A DNA stretch of 64,000 nt. It comes from Leptospira fluminis. Lineage in GTDB: Bacteria; Spirochaetota; Leptospiria; Leptospirales; Leptospiraceae. Both the position numbers and the translations under genes were made by a program. Below the pieces are notes generated by a model. That model was not told where the DNA came from. It did no database searches and worked only from the letters and a program-made list of their open reading frames with translations. The stretch covers positions 1 through 64,000 of the forward strand of contig NZ_RQEV01000003.1 of NCBI RefSeq assembly GCF_004771275.1, given 5' to 3'. Positions 33,892 through 44,515 of the stretch are shown in pieces (positions within the stretch are counted from its first letter, which is position 1; each line of letters opens with the position of its first letter).

Positions 33892-35793
33892 CTAAATAAC
33901 GTCCACCGCAAAATAGGTCACGTCGTCGGGCAAACGAATACCTGCAAACTCGCGGAGAGAGGATAGGATCATTTCGTTCAGATTCCGGGGGCTTCGATCG
34001 AAAGAGTCGCGAAGCAGATCAAGAAGCCGACCTTCTCCGAACATTTCCCGCCCGGAATTCAGAGCTTCGGTGATGCCGTCCGTGTAAAAGAAGAACCTGT
34101 CCCCCTTACGCAATTCCTGCCTCCAGGTTCCTAAGCGAATCTCCTTTCTCCAGCCCAAGATAGGTCCTCTTCCCTCTAAAAAAACAGGAACGGAAAGAGG
34201 ATCACGCATGAGTATCGGAGCGGGGTGCCCCGCCAAGGAGTAACTGATCTGACCGGTCTTGGTATCGAAAAGAGCCGCGACCGCCGTGATGAAATTCTTT
34301 TCGACGACCGGCACCATACGGGAATTCAGAGAAGCTAGAAGCTCCGCGGGCTCCGGGTGTTTCGGCGCCAATTCCAAAAAACTGATCTTTAACATCGAGG
34401 CGATCAGCGCAGCCGAGATCCCATGTCCCGCCACGTCGCATAACAAAAATTGCACCTGGCCGTCCCCGTAATCATGGAAGTCGAAATAATCCCCTCCGAT
34501 CTTTTCCATAGGAACATAGACCGAATTCACACTTAGTCCTCCGATCTGACCGTCCAGTCCGGGAATCAATCTAGACTGTAAACCTCCCGCGACCAGAAAT
34601 TCCTCGTTCAAAATCTTGTACTGCTTCTCTAGTTCCTGGGTCCTGCTTTGAACCAGAGTTTCTAGAGAGTCGTTAAGTCTTTTTAGATCGGATCTCGCCC
34701 GGGCATTCTGAACCGAAATCCCCATAATTCCCGAAAACAAAAAAACCAAAAGACCGTATTGGGAAAAGAATTCGTTCTTTCCGGTCAATAAATCGATCGC
34801 TATGTCCGTCAGCCCGAGAACTGCCGCGAACAATGCACCTAACAAGACCAAGGTGGCCTCTGCGCTTTTTCGGAACTGGGAGGCAAGAACACCGATCAGC
34901 ACGGGAATCTTAAGACCGAGAAGAATCTCCCATCCATAGACCAATAAAATCCGAGTATCCGGGTCGAATCCCAACATTTGCAATATGCTTAATATAAAAT
35001 CACCGCCTAATATCGATTTGGCGACAATTCCAAGCCTTCTTTCGAACATGGAGTATACGAACAGGAAAAGAAACGAGGGAAAGAGGGTTTGACAGACATA
35101 AAATACCCTTTCCACCAATTCGAAGGAAAATCCCATGTAATGGATCTTGTTCAGCAAGGCTCCCCGCCAACCTACGAAGATGATCGCGGATAGAGCCAGG
35201 AACAGGCTGGCGTCCGAATATCGATTCAATAGGTAAGCGATCGCTTGTTGGACGAAGATTCCTAAGAACAGAACGGCGATCACGACTTGAAATAGATCCT
35301 CATAGATCAGGTCTTCCTTAATGGAATCGTAATCTCCGATCTTGGGAACACTGCGGAACATTCCACAGAGAAGCCTAGTTTCCCGGCAAGCGACTCGGAC
35401 TTCTAGAATGTTTTTGCCCGCCCGGATCAGGTCCGTCGGAATCGGGTATAGCCTGGGTCGAAACCAGTCCGGTCGGTACGGGTCCAGACTCCCGGTTTCT
35501 CCGATCCACACGCCGTTCCAGTATACTTGATCCACGGATTGGATACGGTCTAAGTATACTCCTTGGGTATAACCCGGAACTGCTTCCGGGTACTCGATTT
35601 CTATCCTATATGTCCCTTGGATCGGAGTTTTGTATCCTTGGGATACGAGGTTTTCTCCGACCCGAACCGGAAGCACGGAACCCGTCTCTGCCGACTCGAA
35701 AGTCCACCCTTCGGAGAGCGTGCGTTTTGCAACGGAAGCCTCCGCGTAAAGGGAGAGGACGAAGAAGAGATAGACCCCGATCACTTTTAACAT
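33892..35793 (-). CDS. 7TMR-DISM receptor with SpoIIE-type PP2C phosphatase
   Basis: About 633 residues from ATG 35793, which gives the signal peptide MLKVIGVYLFFVLSLYAEA; a TTG 27 bp upstream is less likely. A periplasmic galactose-binding-like jelly roll (GTYRIEIEYPEAVPG...VYLDRIQSVDQVYWNGVWIGETGS) is followed by seven membrane helices, a coiled coil (LNDSLETLVQSRTQELEKQYKIL) and a PP2C phosphatase with metal residues in EKIGGDYFDFH, LLCDVAGHGISA and LPDDVTYFAVD. It is organised like the receptor at 17280-19349 but has a different sensor. The output is probably dephosphorylation of an anti-sigma antagonist; that partner is not in the window. Confidence 0.9.
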   Translation of the reverse strand: MLKVIGVYLFFVLSLYAEASVAKRTLSEGWTFESAETGSVLPVRVGENLVSQGYKTPIQGTYRIEIEYPEAVPGYTQGVYLDRIQSVDQVYWNGVWIGETGSLDPYRPDWFRPRLYPIPTDLIRAGKNILEVRVACRETRLLCGMFRSVPKIGDYDSIKEDLIYEDLFQVVIAVLFLGIFVQQAIAYLLNRYSDASLFLALSAIIFVGWRGALLNKIHYMGFSFELVERVFYVCQTLFPSFLFLFVYSMFERRLGIVAKSILGGDFILSILQMLGFDPDTRILLVYGWEILLGLKIPVLIGVLASQFRKSAEATLVLLGALFAAVLGLTDIAIDLLTGKNEFFSQYGLLVFLFSGIMGISVQNARARSDLKRLNDSLETLVQSRTQELEKQYKILNEEFLVAGGLQSRLIPGLDGQIGGLSVNSVYVPMEKIGGDYFDFHDYGDGQVQFLLCDVAGHGISAALIASMLKISFLELAPKHPEPAELLASLNSRMVPVVEKNFITAVAALFDTKTGQISYSLAGHPAPILMRDPLSVPVFLEGRGPILGWRKEIRLGTWRQELRKGDRFFFYTDGITEALNSGREMFGEGRLLDLLRDSFDRSPRNLNEMILSSLREFAGIRLPDDVTYFAVDVI

Positions 35794-35862
35794 GGCAATT
35801 CGGCTGCGAAGGCTAATCAATATACGACCGATTGCAAGGCTTTTTCCTGTCTAGATCCGGTT

Positions 35863-36891
35863 CTATAAGACGGATCCTATCCGAGAGATTTCCTTTTCAA
35901 GTCTTTGGTCCAAGTATTCGGAAGGAATAAAACGGAGAGCGTCCTGTAAGAGTCGAGGCTCCGGATTTCGATGCATCTTTTCGGTAAGCAAGCGCCGGTA
36001 AAGCCTGGCGCCACGTACTTCGTGAAAAGCTCCGAGAAGATGCCTCAGAATACGACTCGGCTTTTCCCCTTCTTCCGTTCGCTTAGTAACGTACTCGGCC
36101 ATAGAGTCGAATACCTCTCTCCTCGTCTTAGGCGAATCCGTTTCTCCGAAAAAGATCCGATCCGCGTTCGCGAACAGAAACGGATTCTCGTAAGCCGCTC
36201 TCCCTATCATTACCCCGTCGACCCTGGACAAATGGTCCGATGCGGAATCCAAGGTCTTAATCCCTCCGTTCAGTTCGATTAACAAATCAGGATAAGACCT
36301 TTTTATTTCGTACACGTCCTCGTAGCGTAAAGGAGGAACGGTTCGATTCTGTGCAGGACTCAACCCTTCCAATATGGCGATTCTAGCGTGAACGGTAATT
36401 CTCTTTGCCCCCGCGTCGGAAACGATACGGATGAAATCCGACAAATCCTCCAAACGATCTTTACCGGGAATACCGATCCTGCATTTCACCGTAATCGGAA
36501 TTCGAGTCGCAGAATCCATCGCTGCAACACATTCCGCGACTCTTTCCGGAGTCCCCATCAAGCAGGCTCCGAAATTTCCTTCCTGAACCTTATCGCTAGG
36601 ACATCCGACATTCAGATTGATTTCGGAGTAACCGTATTCTTCTCCGATCCGAGCGCATTCGGACAAGTGCTCCGGATGATCCCCTCCTAGTTGCAGAGCG
36701 ATCGGGCTTTCGGTCTGATGGAAAGCAAGATGGCGATGCTTATCTCCTCGCAGGATGGCACCGGTCGTAACCATTTCGGTGTAGAGAAGAGTCCTCTTCG
36801 TGATCAGCCGTAGGAAGTATCTAAAATGCCGATCCGTCCAATCCATCATCGGCGCAACGGAAATTGCGTACGGTTTGGGTCGTTTGCTCAT
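35863..36891 (-). CDS. dusA: tRNA-dihydrouridine synthase A
   Basis: A 342-residue flavoprotein that reduces uridine to dihydrouridine in the D-loop of t[65 protein letters not shown] with the catalytic Cys, [24 protein letters not shown] and [14 protein letters not shown] are all diagnostic of DusA. A much longer open frame upstream is not coding; the ATG at 36891 is preceded by AGGAGG. It lies divergently from mnmC, another tRNA-modification gene, across 137 bp. Confidence 0.93.
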   Translation of the reverse strand: MSKRPKPYAISVAPMMDWTDRHFRYFLRLITKRTLLYTEMVTTGAILRGDKHRHLAFHQTESPIALQLGGDHPEHLSECARIGEEYGYSEINLNVGCPSDKVQEGNFGACLMGTPERVAECVAAMDSATRIPITVKCRIGIPGKDRLEDLSDFIRIVSDAGAKRITVHARIAILEGLSPAQNRTVPPLRYEDVYEIKRSYPDLLIELNGGIKTLDSASDHLSRVDGVMIGRAAYENPFLFANADRIFFGETDSPKTRREVFDSMAEYVTKRTEEGEKPSRILRHLLGAFHEVRGARLYRRLLTEKMHRNPEPRLLQDALRFIPSEYLDQRLEKEISRIGSVL

Positions 36892-37028
36892 CGAATCAGG
36901 ACCTCCTTCTAAAATACGATTTTCCGAATTCGATCTGAAAGTCAAGTCCCTAGAAATCGGCTTGGTTTGAACGGAAGCCGAAAGATCTTTGTCCATAAGG
37001 CGACAAAAGTCGGAGGAGAAAGACCGGC

Positions 37029-38996
37029 GTGATCGAATGGAAAGATAACGGAACACCGGTCTCGACCGACTTTGACGATATTTATTTTTCTCCCCAAAAC
37101 GGTTTGGAGGAAACCAAGCACGTATTCTTATCCGGGAACAGGTTGTACGAGCGATGGACGGAAGGTCCCTTTTCGGAGAAAAAAAGTTTCTGCATTTTGG
37201 AAATAGGTTTCGGAACCGGTCTGAATTTCCTTGCGACCTGGCAACTCTGGAAACAAACGAAAGGAAGAAATCCTTATTCCTTACTTCGGTTCGTAAGCTA
37301 CGAACTGTTTCCTTTGACCTCCGGCGAGATCGGAACCGCGATCTCGAATTTTCCCGAGCTGACTCCGTATCTCGAAATTTTCCTGAAGCAATACTCGGCA
37401 CTGGTTCCGGGTTGCAATCATTTTCTTTTCGAAACGGAGGGCGTGGCTCTCGATCTCTGGATCGGAGACGCTAGAGAATGTCTTCCCGAAAGTTCGGGTA
37501 GGTTCGACGCATTCTTCTTGGACGGTTTTGCTCCTTCCAAAAATCCGGAGCTCTGGGGTCCGGACATTACGAAACACTTTTCGACCTTGGCGCTTAAGGA
37601 TTCTACCTTTGCCACTTTTACCGTAGCTAGAACTGTCAAGGACTCGATGGAATCCGCAGGATTCGAAATTCGTAAAGTACCCGGCTACGGTAAAAAAAAG
37701 GAGATGTTGGCGGGCACTTTTTCGCGGGAGCCGAAGGAGCAGGAAGGATTTCCGTTTCGTCGGAATTATCCGAGAGGGAAGCCGCCGGAAAAAGTGATTA
37801 TCGTCGGAGCCGGGCTTGCCGGAGCGGGAATCGCCCGAGCGTTTGCCTTACGAGGCGTACAGGTTTCCGTATGGGACGACGCCCCTCCTTCACGCGCCTC
37901 TTCCATTCCGAAAGCGATCTCCCATCCGAACTTGACCAAATTTCCTAGCCCGGCGAGCCTTTGGACTCTCCGCGGATTTTCCCATTCACTTCGAAGATAT
38001 CCAGATTTATTATCCAAAAAAGCCTACGAGATTGCGGGAACCCTTCAATTTCCGGGAATGGAAATGAGCTGGGAAAGAATGGTAGAAGGGATCCGCTCCC
38101 ATCGCCTCTCGGAAGAAATCGTCGAACCGGAGGAAAATGCGAATGCAAAATATCCGGATCTTGGAAAAGAAACGAGAGGGGTTTTTTATCGCAAGGGATT
38201 TTGGACGGAAACTCCGGAATTCGTCTCCCGTATATTAGAACATCCGAATGTGTTTCGGATGAACGCCAAGGTCTCCCGTTTGGAACGGTCGGAAAATTCC
38301 TGGAAAGTATTCCGCGAAGACGGAAAGCCCGAGGATGCGGATTGCGTGATTTTGGCGAATTCCTCAGGTATACAACCATTGCTGGAAAATCTTTTGGAAG
38401 AATGTCTTTTTCCTTTATCCAAAGTACGCGGACAACTCCTGGAATTATCCTCCGAAATACCGGACGGCTCGGGTCCTATTATGATCGGGGAGCATTATCT
38501 TACGCCTTCCAAAAAAGGAATCCGAGTCTTAGGATCCACTTTCGACGAATTCGATGCGGATCCGGAACCGAGAGAAAAGGACAGGGACAAACTCTTGGAC
38601 TACGCGGAAAAACTTTTTAGGGAAGGCGCGTGGAAAGCGAGAAAATACGAAGTCGTACGCCAATTCGTCGGTTTCCGTTCCCAGACCAAGGATAGATTTC
38701 CAGTGCTAGGTGAGATTCTGGAACCGAAGGAATTCAGAAGATCATATACCGGTTCGGCTCTTCCGAAAAATAGAAACAAGACGATCCCTCCTATCGAACC
38801 GCTACGAGGGCTATACGTATTCGGAGGTCTCGGATCTAGAGGAGTCATTTCCTCCTTAATCGGAGGGGAAACCTTGGTCTCCCTCGTTTTGGGCGAGCCC
38901 TTACCTATAGAAAATAGCTTGTACTTGGCGTTGCATCCTTCCAGATTCCTCTATAGGGAGATCCGTAAAAAGGACGTCGGAAAGGAGAAAGAGTAA
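37029..38996 (+). CDS. mnmC: Bifunctional tRNA mnm5s2U biosynthesis protein MnmC
   Basis: A 655-residue two-domain enzyme for the last steps of 5-methylaminomethyl-2-thiouridine at the wobble position. The N-terminal methyltransferase domain has [30 protein letters not shown] and [18 protein letters not shown]. The C-terminal FAD oxidase begins [21 protein letters not shown] near residue 255 and ends [18 protein letters not shown]. Both halves look intact. The start is GTG at 37029 with GGAGGAGAAAG about 9 nt upstream. The stop lies 5 bp before recQ. Confidence 0.93.
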   Translation: MIEWKDNGTPVSTDFDDIYFSPQNGLEETKHVFLSGNRLYERWTEGPFSEKKSFCILEIGFGTGLNFLATWQLWKQTKGRNPYSLLRFVSYELFPLTSGEIGTAISNFPELTPYLEIFLKQYSALVPGCNHFLFETEGVALDLWIGDARECLPESSGRFDAFFLDGFAPSKNPELWGPDITKHFSTLALKDSTFATFTVARTVKDSMESAGFEIRKVPGYGKKKEMLAGTFSREPKEQEGFPFRRNYPRGKPPEKVIIVGAGLAGAGIARAFALRGVQVSVWDDAPPSRASSIPKAISHPNLTKFPSPASLWTLRGFSHSLRRYPDLLSKKAYEIAGTLQFPGMEMSWERMVEGIRSHRLSEEIVEPEENANAKYPDLGKETRGVFYRKGFWTETPEFVSRILEHPNVFRMNAKVSRLERSENSWKVFREDGKPEDADCVILANSSGIQPLLENLLEECLFPLSKVRGQLLELSSEIPDGSGPIMIGEHYLTPSKKGIRVLGSTFDEFDADPEPREKDRDKLLDYAEKLFREGAWKARKYEVVRQFVGFRSQTKDRFPVLGEILEPKEFRRSYTGSALPKNRNKTIPPIEPLRGLYVFGGLGSRGVISSLIGGETLVSLVLGEPLPIENSLYLALHPSRFLYREIRKKDVGKEKE

Positions 38997-39001
38997 AAGC
39001 C

Positions 39002-40879
39002 ATGCCCGATTCTAAAATAACGGTTTCTTCTCCAATTCGGGAACGTTGGAAAAAAGTTCTGAGTTCCTCGTTCGGATTTTCGGAGTTTCGACCGGGACAA
39101 TGGGAAGCGATCGAATCGAATCTGAACGGTAACGATGTGTTAGCGGTCCTTCCCACGGGAGGCGGAAAATCTATGATCTACCAACTCCCTTCTTTCGCTC
39201 AGACAAAGGGACTGACTTTGGTGATTTCCCCTCTGATCGCTTTGATGAAGGACCAGGTCGATGCCCTGAAAGGGAGAGGACTGGAAGCCGCTTACTGCAA
39301 TTCCACCCAGGACGATCTGGAGCAGATCCGTATACTCTCCGGAGCCGCTACCGGCAAGATCCGAATTTTGTACGTATCCCCGGAGAGAGCCACTTCGAAA
39401 TCTTTTCTGGAACTCCTGCCGAAACTTCCGCTGGGATTGGTGGCGGTCGACGAGGCCCATTGCGTTTCGCAGTGGGGTCACGATTTCCGTCCCGAATACA
39501 GAAAATTGCATGTTCTTAGATCGGCCTGCAAGAATCGGATCCCGTGGATCGCCTTGACGGCGACGGCGACGGACAGGGTAAAGAAGGACATTTGCGATAG
39601 CCTAGGCCTTGAACGACCAGTCCACGTCCAGGGAACCTATGCCAGACCGAATTTAAGATTCCGCATTCATTACCCGGAATCTGATCGGGAAAAAGAAAAA
39701 GAATTAATTAGTATTTTAGAAAATAATAATTTTTCAAAAATAAATTCGGAAAAAGCGATCATCTATTGCGCGACCAGATCCAAGGTCGACGAAATTTACG
39801 AGCTTCTGAAAAAATCCGGTTACAAGGTCGGCAAATATCATGCAGGCAGGACGGATAGTAGTCGTGAAAAGGCACAGAACGGATACTCCTCAGGGAAAAC
39901 GAACGTTCTTGTCGCTACGAACGCTTTCGGAATGGGGCTGGACAGTCCGAATGTACGCCTAGTCCTGCACTATCAAGTTCCGTCCTCCCTCGAGAGTTAT
40001 TACCAGGAAGCGGGAAGAGCGGGACGGGACGGAAAAGAATCGGATTGCGTGCTCTTCTTCCATACCGGAGACGTGAGTGTGCAGAATTTTCTGCTCTCCA
40101 AAGAAGCGAACTACAAAGGAGGAGAAACCCTTCTTTCACACGTCAAAGAATACGTTTCCTCCTCCCGATGCAGACAACAAATTCTCTGCGGCTATTTCGG
40201 AGAAGAGATCGATCCTTGCGGAGTCTGCGATTCCTGTCTAGACGGGGACGATACCGGAAGAACGAACTTTCTGGAAAGGGAAAAGGCGAAATCCGAAAAA
40301 AGAAAGGCCCGGGAATCCCACGCCTTCGACCAGAATGAAACGCTCGCGGTAGAAGGTTTGTTAAACGAATATCCCGGAAAATTCGGAAAAAAAATCATCG
40401 CAGGCGCATTGAGAGGTTCCAAATCGAAAGATGTGCTACGTAGGCGTTTGGATAGATCGAAATTTTACGGGAGCCTGGCCCACGTCGCTGAAGAATCCAT
40501 TTTCAAACTACTGGAGGATTGGTTATCCGCCAAAAAGATTCTGGTAAAAGGGGAGAAATATCCGAAACTTACTCCGGCGATTCACGGAAAGCCCGTACTT
40601 ACTCTCCGAAAAACGGAAGGCTCTTCCGACAAACCCCGAAAGAAGCCGCCGACAGGAGACAAGCTGATCGTCCAAGAACTGAAAAACTTCCGGGACCGAA
40701 CGGCCCGCCGAAAGAAATGGAAGAAATTCATGGTTCTGCAAAATCCCGTACTTATCCGAATCGCAACGCAAAAGCCAGCGAACCTCGAAGATCTCATGTT
40801 GATTAAGGGAATGGGGGAAGCGAAAGTGAAGCAGTACGGTAAGGAGATTCTGGAAATTTTGGAAAGGTTTGCGGACTAG
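39002..40879 (+). CDS. recQ: ATP-dependent DNA helicase RecQ
   Basis: A 625-residue superfamily 2 helicase. [14 protein letters not shown], Walker [35 protein letters not shown] (motif II plus the aromatic-rich loop), [12 protein letters not shown] (motif VI), a zinc-binding Cys cluster ([23 protein letters not shown]), a winged helix, and an HRDC domain ([19 protein letters not shown]...[16 protein letters not shown]) all match RecQ. It unwinds forked and joint DNA in recombinational repair. It sits 5 bp after mnmC and converges with dinB, the two stops sharing CTAG. Confidence 0.95.
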   Translation: MPDSKITVSSPIRERWKKVLSSSFGFSEFRPGQWEAIESNLNGNDVLAVLPTGGGKSMIYQLPSFAQTKGLTLVISPLIALMKDQVDALKGRGLEAAYCNSTQDDLEQIRILSGAATGKIRILYVSPERATSKSFLELLPKLPLGLVAVDEAHCVSQWGHDFRPEYRKLHVLRSACKNRIPWIALTATATDRVKKDICDSLGLERPVHVQGTYARPNLRFRIHYPESDREKEKELISILENNNFSKINSEKAIIYCATRSKVDEIYELLKKSGYKVGKYHAGRTDSSREKAQNGYSSGKTNVLVATNAFGMGLDSPNVRLVLHYQVPSSLESYYQEAGRAGRDGKESDCVLFFHTGDVSVQNFLLSKEANYKGGETLLSHVKEYVSSSRCRQQILCGYFGEEIDPCGVCDSCLDGDDTGRTNFLEREKAKSEKRKARESHAFDQNETLAVEGLLNEYPGKFGKKIIAGALRGSKSKDVLRRRLDRSKFYGSLAHVAEESIFKLLEDWLSAKKILVKGEKYPKLTPAIHGKPVLTLRKTEGSSDKPRKKPPTGDKLIVQELKNFRDRTARRKKWKKFMVLQNPVLIRIATQKPANLEDLMLIKGMGEAKVKQYGKEILEILERFAD

Positions 40880-41979
40880 CCCGTTTCCGGAAACAAGGAA
40901 CCCGCGAACTCTTCCTCGTTTTGCGAGTCCGATTCGGGGTGGGATAGGCTCAGGCCCAGCAACCGGATCGGAGAAACGACTGCTCCGTCTCCGATCAAGA
41001 ACTCTTCCAATAGCTCCTTTCCTAGATCGAAAAATTCCTTGGAACGAGAAGGAGGAATCGATAAAGTCCTACTTCTCGTCTTGAGCGTGAAATCCGAGAA
41101 TTTAATCTTTAAGGTTAAGGTTCTAGCCGGAAAGGATTTAGCCGATAGACGTCTTTCTAATTCTTCGGCGATCTCCCTCAATTCGGATAACAAATCTTCC
41201 TCACGGCTCAGATCCGATTCGAACGTGGATTCCGCTCCCAGCGATTTACGGATTCTATGGGGTATTACGGGACGAGTATCGATACCTCTGGAAATCGAGT
41301 AATACCATCGCCCCGCCTTTCCGAAATTTCGGACGAGAAACTCGGCGCTTCGATTCCTTAAATCCGCTCCCGTATAAATTCCCAGAGCATGCATTTTTTT
41401 TAATGTAACCTTACCGATCCCCGGAAAAAGTCCCACATCCAGGGAAGCTACGAAAGTCTCCGTATCTTCGGGTCGGATCACGGTCAATCCGTCGGGTTTT
41501 TTAAGATCCGTCGCCACCTTTGCGGTGAATTTATTTATTCCTACTCCTGCGGAAGCGGTTAGTTCCGTCTCTTGGCGGATCCTGGCTCGAATCGACTTGG
41601 CGACTTCCGTAGCATAGGGGATTTCCAATTTATTTTCCGTTACGTCAAGAAAAGCCTCGTCCAAAGAAAGCATTTCCACGTAGTCGGTATATTCTAAAAA
41701 AATATTCCGAATTACGTTCGAGATTTCGCGATACACCGAAAATCTAGGAGTCACGAAAATCGCTTCCGGACAAAGTCTAGACGCTTGGGAACAAGGCATT
41801 GCGGAACGTACTCCGAATTTTCGAGCCTCGTAACTCGCGGCGCATACCACTCCTCTCGAATTCGGAGGACCGCCCACTACGAGAGGCTTACCCCGGTATT
41901 GCGGAAAATCCCGTTGCTCTACCGACGCGTAAAATGCGTCCATATCGATGTGTAAAATCTTCCGAACCACTTGGAGCAC
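40876..41979 (-). CDS. dinB: DNA polymerase IV (Y family)
   Basis: A 367-residue lesion-bypass polymerase. [51 protein letters not shown] (catalytic Asp and Glu), [21 protein letters not shown] and [18 protein letters not shown] follow the DinB order, with a little-finger domain ([18 protein letters not shown]...[20 protein letters not shown]). The C-terminal end ([10 protein letters not shown]) resembles a beta-clamp-binding peptide. I see no obvious SOS box upstream. It may be transcribed with the ComF-like gene 33 bp upstream. Confidence 0.95.
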   Translation of the reverse strand: MLQVVRKILHIDMDAFYASVEQRDFPQYRGKPLVVGGPPNSRGVVCAASYEARKFGVRSAMPCSQASRLCPEAIFVTPRFSVYREISNVIRNIFLEYTDYVEMLSLDEAFLDVTENKLEIPYATEVAKSIRARIRQETELTASAGVGINKFTAKVATDLKKPDGLTVIRPEDTETFVASLDVGLFPGIGKVTLKKMHALGIYTGADLRNRSAEFLVRNFGKAGRWYYSISRGIDTRPVIPHRIRKSLGAESTFESDLSREEDLLSELREIAEELERRLSAKSFPARTLTLKIKFSDFTLKTRSRTLSIPPSRSKEFFDLGKELLEEFLIGDGAVVSPIRLLGLSLSHPESDSQNEEEFAGSLFPETG

Positions 41980-42012
41980 TCCATACTAAACGGATAAATA
42001 GTTACGTCAAGA

Positions 42013-42735
42013 TCATTCTATCGTCCTGAGATACGTTAAAATATACACTTCTTTCGTTCCGTTTTCCAGAAGGATCCTGCTGGCCTCGTTTACGCTTGCC
42101 CCGGTCGTAAAAACGTCGTCCAATAAGAGCAACTTGGATGGACAGCGTCCTTGCCAGGAAGGGCGAATTTCCCAGGCAGACCTTGCGTGGAAAAATCGAT
42201 CCGCATAGCTCTTTCCAGCCTGTCTAGATCGGCTTTTTTTGAACAACGGATCTATCCGAGGAAGTCCGAGGGTTTTTTCCGCTATAGAAAGCAGCTCTCG
42301 AATTGGAGAAAAAGGCCGCAAAGAAAACGAACCGAACCGTCCCGGAGAAGAATTCGGAAGAAGAAGGCAAGCGTCGATCCCTCGATTTCCCCAACTTTGC
42401 AACGCTGTCTTGGCTCCGATGGATAGAAACAGGGAAAGAGGATATTCGTACCTGCTTTTGATCTTATTTAGGACTTCGGCTAGAAGATCCGTCCTTTCCC
42501 GGAGATACCGTGCTTCGGTAAAGAAAACGTTTCTTGAGGTACAATAATCGCAAACGCCATCCATCGTTTTTCCGGAGCAGGTCGGACACCCTTTTTTTCT
42601 CCAGATTCCGGACGTCTGCCTGGAGCAAATCCCGCATAGACCGCTTCGGACGGAACGAAAATCCTCCCTACCGCACATTCCGCAAAGAATCGGGAAAAAG
42701 TAATTTAGAGATTTATAAAGAATTTTCTCGATCAT
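42013..42735 (-). CDS. ComF family phosphoribosyltransferase-like protein
   Basis: A 240-residue protein with two zinc-ribbon-like Cys pairs (CGMCG with CGIC, and CPTC with CDYC) and a C-terminal PRTase domain with the PRPP loop KLLLLDDVFTTGASVNEAS. This is the ComF/GntX arrangement. In naturally competent bacteria ComF is needed for DNA uptake, but most members are of unknown activity, and no other competence genes are seen here. It lies between a small membrane protein gene and dinB, in the same direction. Confidence 0.88.
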   Translation of the reverse strand: MIEKILYKSLNYFFPILCGMCGREDFRSVRSGLCGICSRQTSGIWRKKGCPTCSGKTMDGVCDYCTSRNVFFTEARYLRERTDLLAEVLNKIKSRYEYPLSLFLSIGAKTALQSWGNRGIDACLLLPNSSPGRFGSFSLRPFSPIRELLSIAEKTLGLPRIDPLFKKSRSRQAGKSYADRFFHARSAWEIRPSWQGRCPSKLLLLDDVFTTGASVNEASRILLENGTKEVYILTYLRTIE

Positions 42736-42809
42736 CGGTCCGTCGGTTCCGAATCCAAGACGAACGCGCGCGTTTTAACCCTCGGACTTCACTCGATCAG
42801 AAGGTTTCC

Positions 42810-42899
42810 TCATTTTGCCGTGCGCTTCTTTACCCAAAGACCGTAAAGAACGCCGACAAACAATCCTAGTAAGACGATGACACCTATTTCCGACCCCAA
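42810..42899 (-). CDS. Small single-helix membrane protein
   Basis: A 29-residue product begins at TTG 42899, with GGAGG ending 4 nt upstream. It reads as a membrane helix (GVIVLLGLFVGVLYGLW) followed by a basic tail (VKKRTAK). Its hydrophobicity, positive tail and placement 19 bp after the stop of 42919-43359 fit a real small gene in that transcript, but length alone gives little proof. No homologue is known to me. Confidence 0.35.
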   Translation of the reverse strand: MGSEIGVIVLLGLFVGVLYGLWVKKRTAK

Positions 42900-42918
42900 C
42901 GTTCCTCCGGGCAAATCC

Positions 42919-43359
42919 CTATTCCAATATATAATCCGGTTCTAAGATTCGAGGACAAAAGACGAATATAGTACCCAGATAATGTCTGGCGAGAGAGTGA
43001 AAGAGCCATTCTCCGGCCGAGTTCTTAACATCCCAAAAATCTGCTTTTACGAAACCGTTTTTTTCGAAAAAAGAATCCAAATTCCAATCTTCTTCCCCGG
43101 GAAAAACCTGCACTTTCAGCATAGCATAGAATTCCTCCGATTTGGGATCGAAACGAAAAACGACGGCCCTTCCACCCAAAGCGTTTCGGACGGTAAAGGT
43201 AGCCCAATCACCTTTCGGGCCCGATTCCTCCGATTTTAATTCGTACAACTCGTATTGGTGATCCTTTTCATCCCCGAAAAATTCCCGAAACACGGTTCGA
43301 AACGCATCCGAAAACTCCGTTTTAATCCGCATAAAAGGATCTTCTTCCGGGTTCATCAT
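42919..43359 (-). CDS. Hypothetical cytoplasmic protein
   Basis: I do not recognise this 146-residue acidic protein. It has no signal peptide or membrane helix. It starts MMNPEEDPFMRIKTEFSDAFRTVFREFFGDEKDHQYELYEL, followed by alternating beta-type segments (WATFTVRNALGGRAVVFRFDPKSEEFYAMLKVQVFPG). The double Met at the start makes the exact first residue uncertain. It leads a leftward run with the small membrane protein, comF-like gene and dinB. Confidence 0.65.
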   Translation of the reverse strand: MMNPEEDPFMRIKTEFSDAFRTVFREFFGDEKDHQYELYELKSEESGPKGDWATFTVRNALGGRAVVFRFDPKSEEFYAMLKVQVFPGEEDWNLDSFFEKNGFVKADFWDVKNSAGEWLFHSLARHYLGTIFVFCPRILEPDYILE

Positions 43360-43560
43360 AGGGTAAGATTTCGGAACGAAAAAAATCCATCAAGGTAAAA
43401 TCGGTTCCGTACCGTTTCGCTCTCTTCGAATAACAAAACACTTCAGCGAAGGTGTTTCCTCGAATTTACGCCTCTGCCGCGTACTGTTTTTATCTATAGT
43501 CCGGCGAATTCGAATCGGAAATCCGAAAGAAAGTCGATACTCTGAATAGGGACGCGTATC

Positions 43561-44211
43561 TTGAAAAGAGTTCGACGAACGAAAATATTGACGGTCCTTT
43601 TGCTGGCGGTCGCTTTTCCCGTATTTTCCCAAAATTCCGCAACTGAAAATCCGCGTATCTATAACGAAATACTCGTTCAGGATTTCGAAACGGAAGAATT
43701 CGGACCCGAAAATATAAAATCGAAACTCGGGCAGGAATTTTTACCGGAAATACGGATTTCCTCCGTTCTAAGAACTCCGGAAAGGAACTCCACCAAGTCC
43801 CTCTTTGTGGAAGTAACCGCCGAAAAAAACCAATCCTTCGAGATACGATTCCAAAAACCTTGGAAAACGACCGACTTTGTCAAGGATTTTCGTTTTCATA
43901 TTTATGCAAACGAAGGAGGAGGATCCCTTTTCCTTTTAGTTCGGGATTCCACATTAGATATAAAGAAATTATTAATTACTCATTTTCTATTTTCCGGCTG
44001 GAAGGTGATCGATCTTGACGTAAGTCGGAAGGTCCGCCAGGACGATCTTGTAGCATATGTCCGTTCCGAATTCCAAGTTTTAGGTTTTTTGTATGAAGCG
44101 CCTTTCGAACGAAAAAGGGGAAGTAGAGAAATTTTCGTTTTGGACGATATCTTAGTCAACGTGAGACCGAAATACCTGCTCTTTCCGACGGAGAAAACCC
44201 TAGTGAAATAG
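43561..44211 (+). CDS. FlaA-like flagellar filament outer-layer protein
   Basis: A 216-residue exported protein (signal peptide ending VFSQ). ILVQDFETEEFG, FVKDFRFHIYANEGGGSLFLLVRDST, FSGWKVIDLDVSRKVRQ and FVLDDILVNVRPKYLLF follow the layout of spirochaete FlaA sheath proteins (an FE-rich start, GW segment and final DD motif). FlaA coats the periplasmic flagellar core. It starts at TTG 43561 with AGGGA about 8 nt before. No other flagellar genes are nearby, so it is either an orphan paralogue or a FlaA-domain protein of other function. Confidence 0.6.
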   Translation: MKRVRRTKILTVLLLAVAFPVFSQNSATENPRIYNEILVQDFETEEFGPENIKSKLGQEFLPEIRISSVLRTPERNSTKSLFVEVTAEKNQSFEIRFQKPWKTTDFVKDFRFHIYANEGGGSLFLLVRDSTLDIKKLLITHFLFSGWKVIDLDVSRKVRQDDLVAYVRSEFQVLGFLYEAPFERKRGSREIFVLDDILVNVRPKYLLFPTEKTLVK

Positions 44212-44247
44212 GCATAGTGCCGGACTAGAACTGTACTAGGATTTTCT

Positions 44248-44493
44248 TTTGGCGGCCCCCACCCAGGTTCGGGTGGAGGCGGTGGGCTCGTGGGCCAATT
44301 GTCGTCCGTTGCTCTATCATAAAAAGCTCCTTTCTACAACTTCTTTTTTCCATTCTTTCTTGTGGGGACCTCCTACAAGAATTTGCCCAAAAACTTTCTT
44401 GTCGAATTGAGAAATTTCTGATATGCGATCGAAGGGCGCGCGAAGGGGCGGGTACCACCGCACCGGCCCCCACCCAGAGCAGGGTGGGGCCTT
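44248..44493 (-). repeat. Dispersed 246-bp repeat, copy B
   Basis: This is the inverse-orientation partner of the element at 256-504; only a handful of single-base differences and a small indel near the hairpin end separate them. It carries the same terminal hairpins, GTAGGAGGTCCCCAC core, AAAGGAG and ATG (44320). Here the short frame ends after 31 codons (MIEQRTTIGPRAHR...KKILVQF). It lies between the FlaA-like gene and the end of the PdxB-like gene. Flanks differ from copy A, so the repeat edges are well defined. Confidence 0.85.
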
Positions 44494-44515
44494 CACCCCG
44501 AATAGCCTCTCTTCC

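Noticed and set aside
36892..37401. 170-residue extension of DusA
   Set aside because: Arg/Ser-rich, overlaps mnmC on the other strand, and AGGAGG precedes the internal ATG that begins the family homology.
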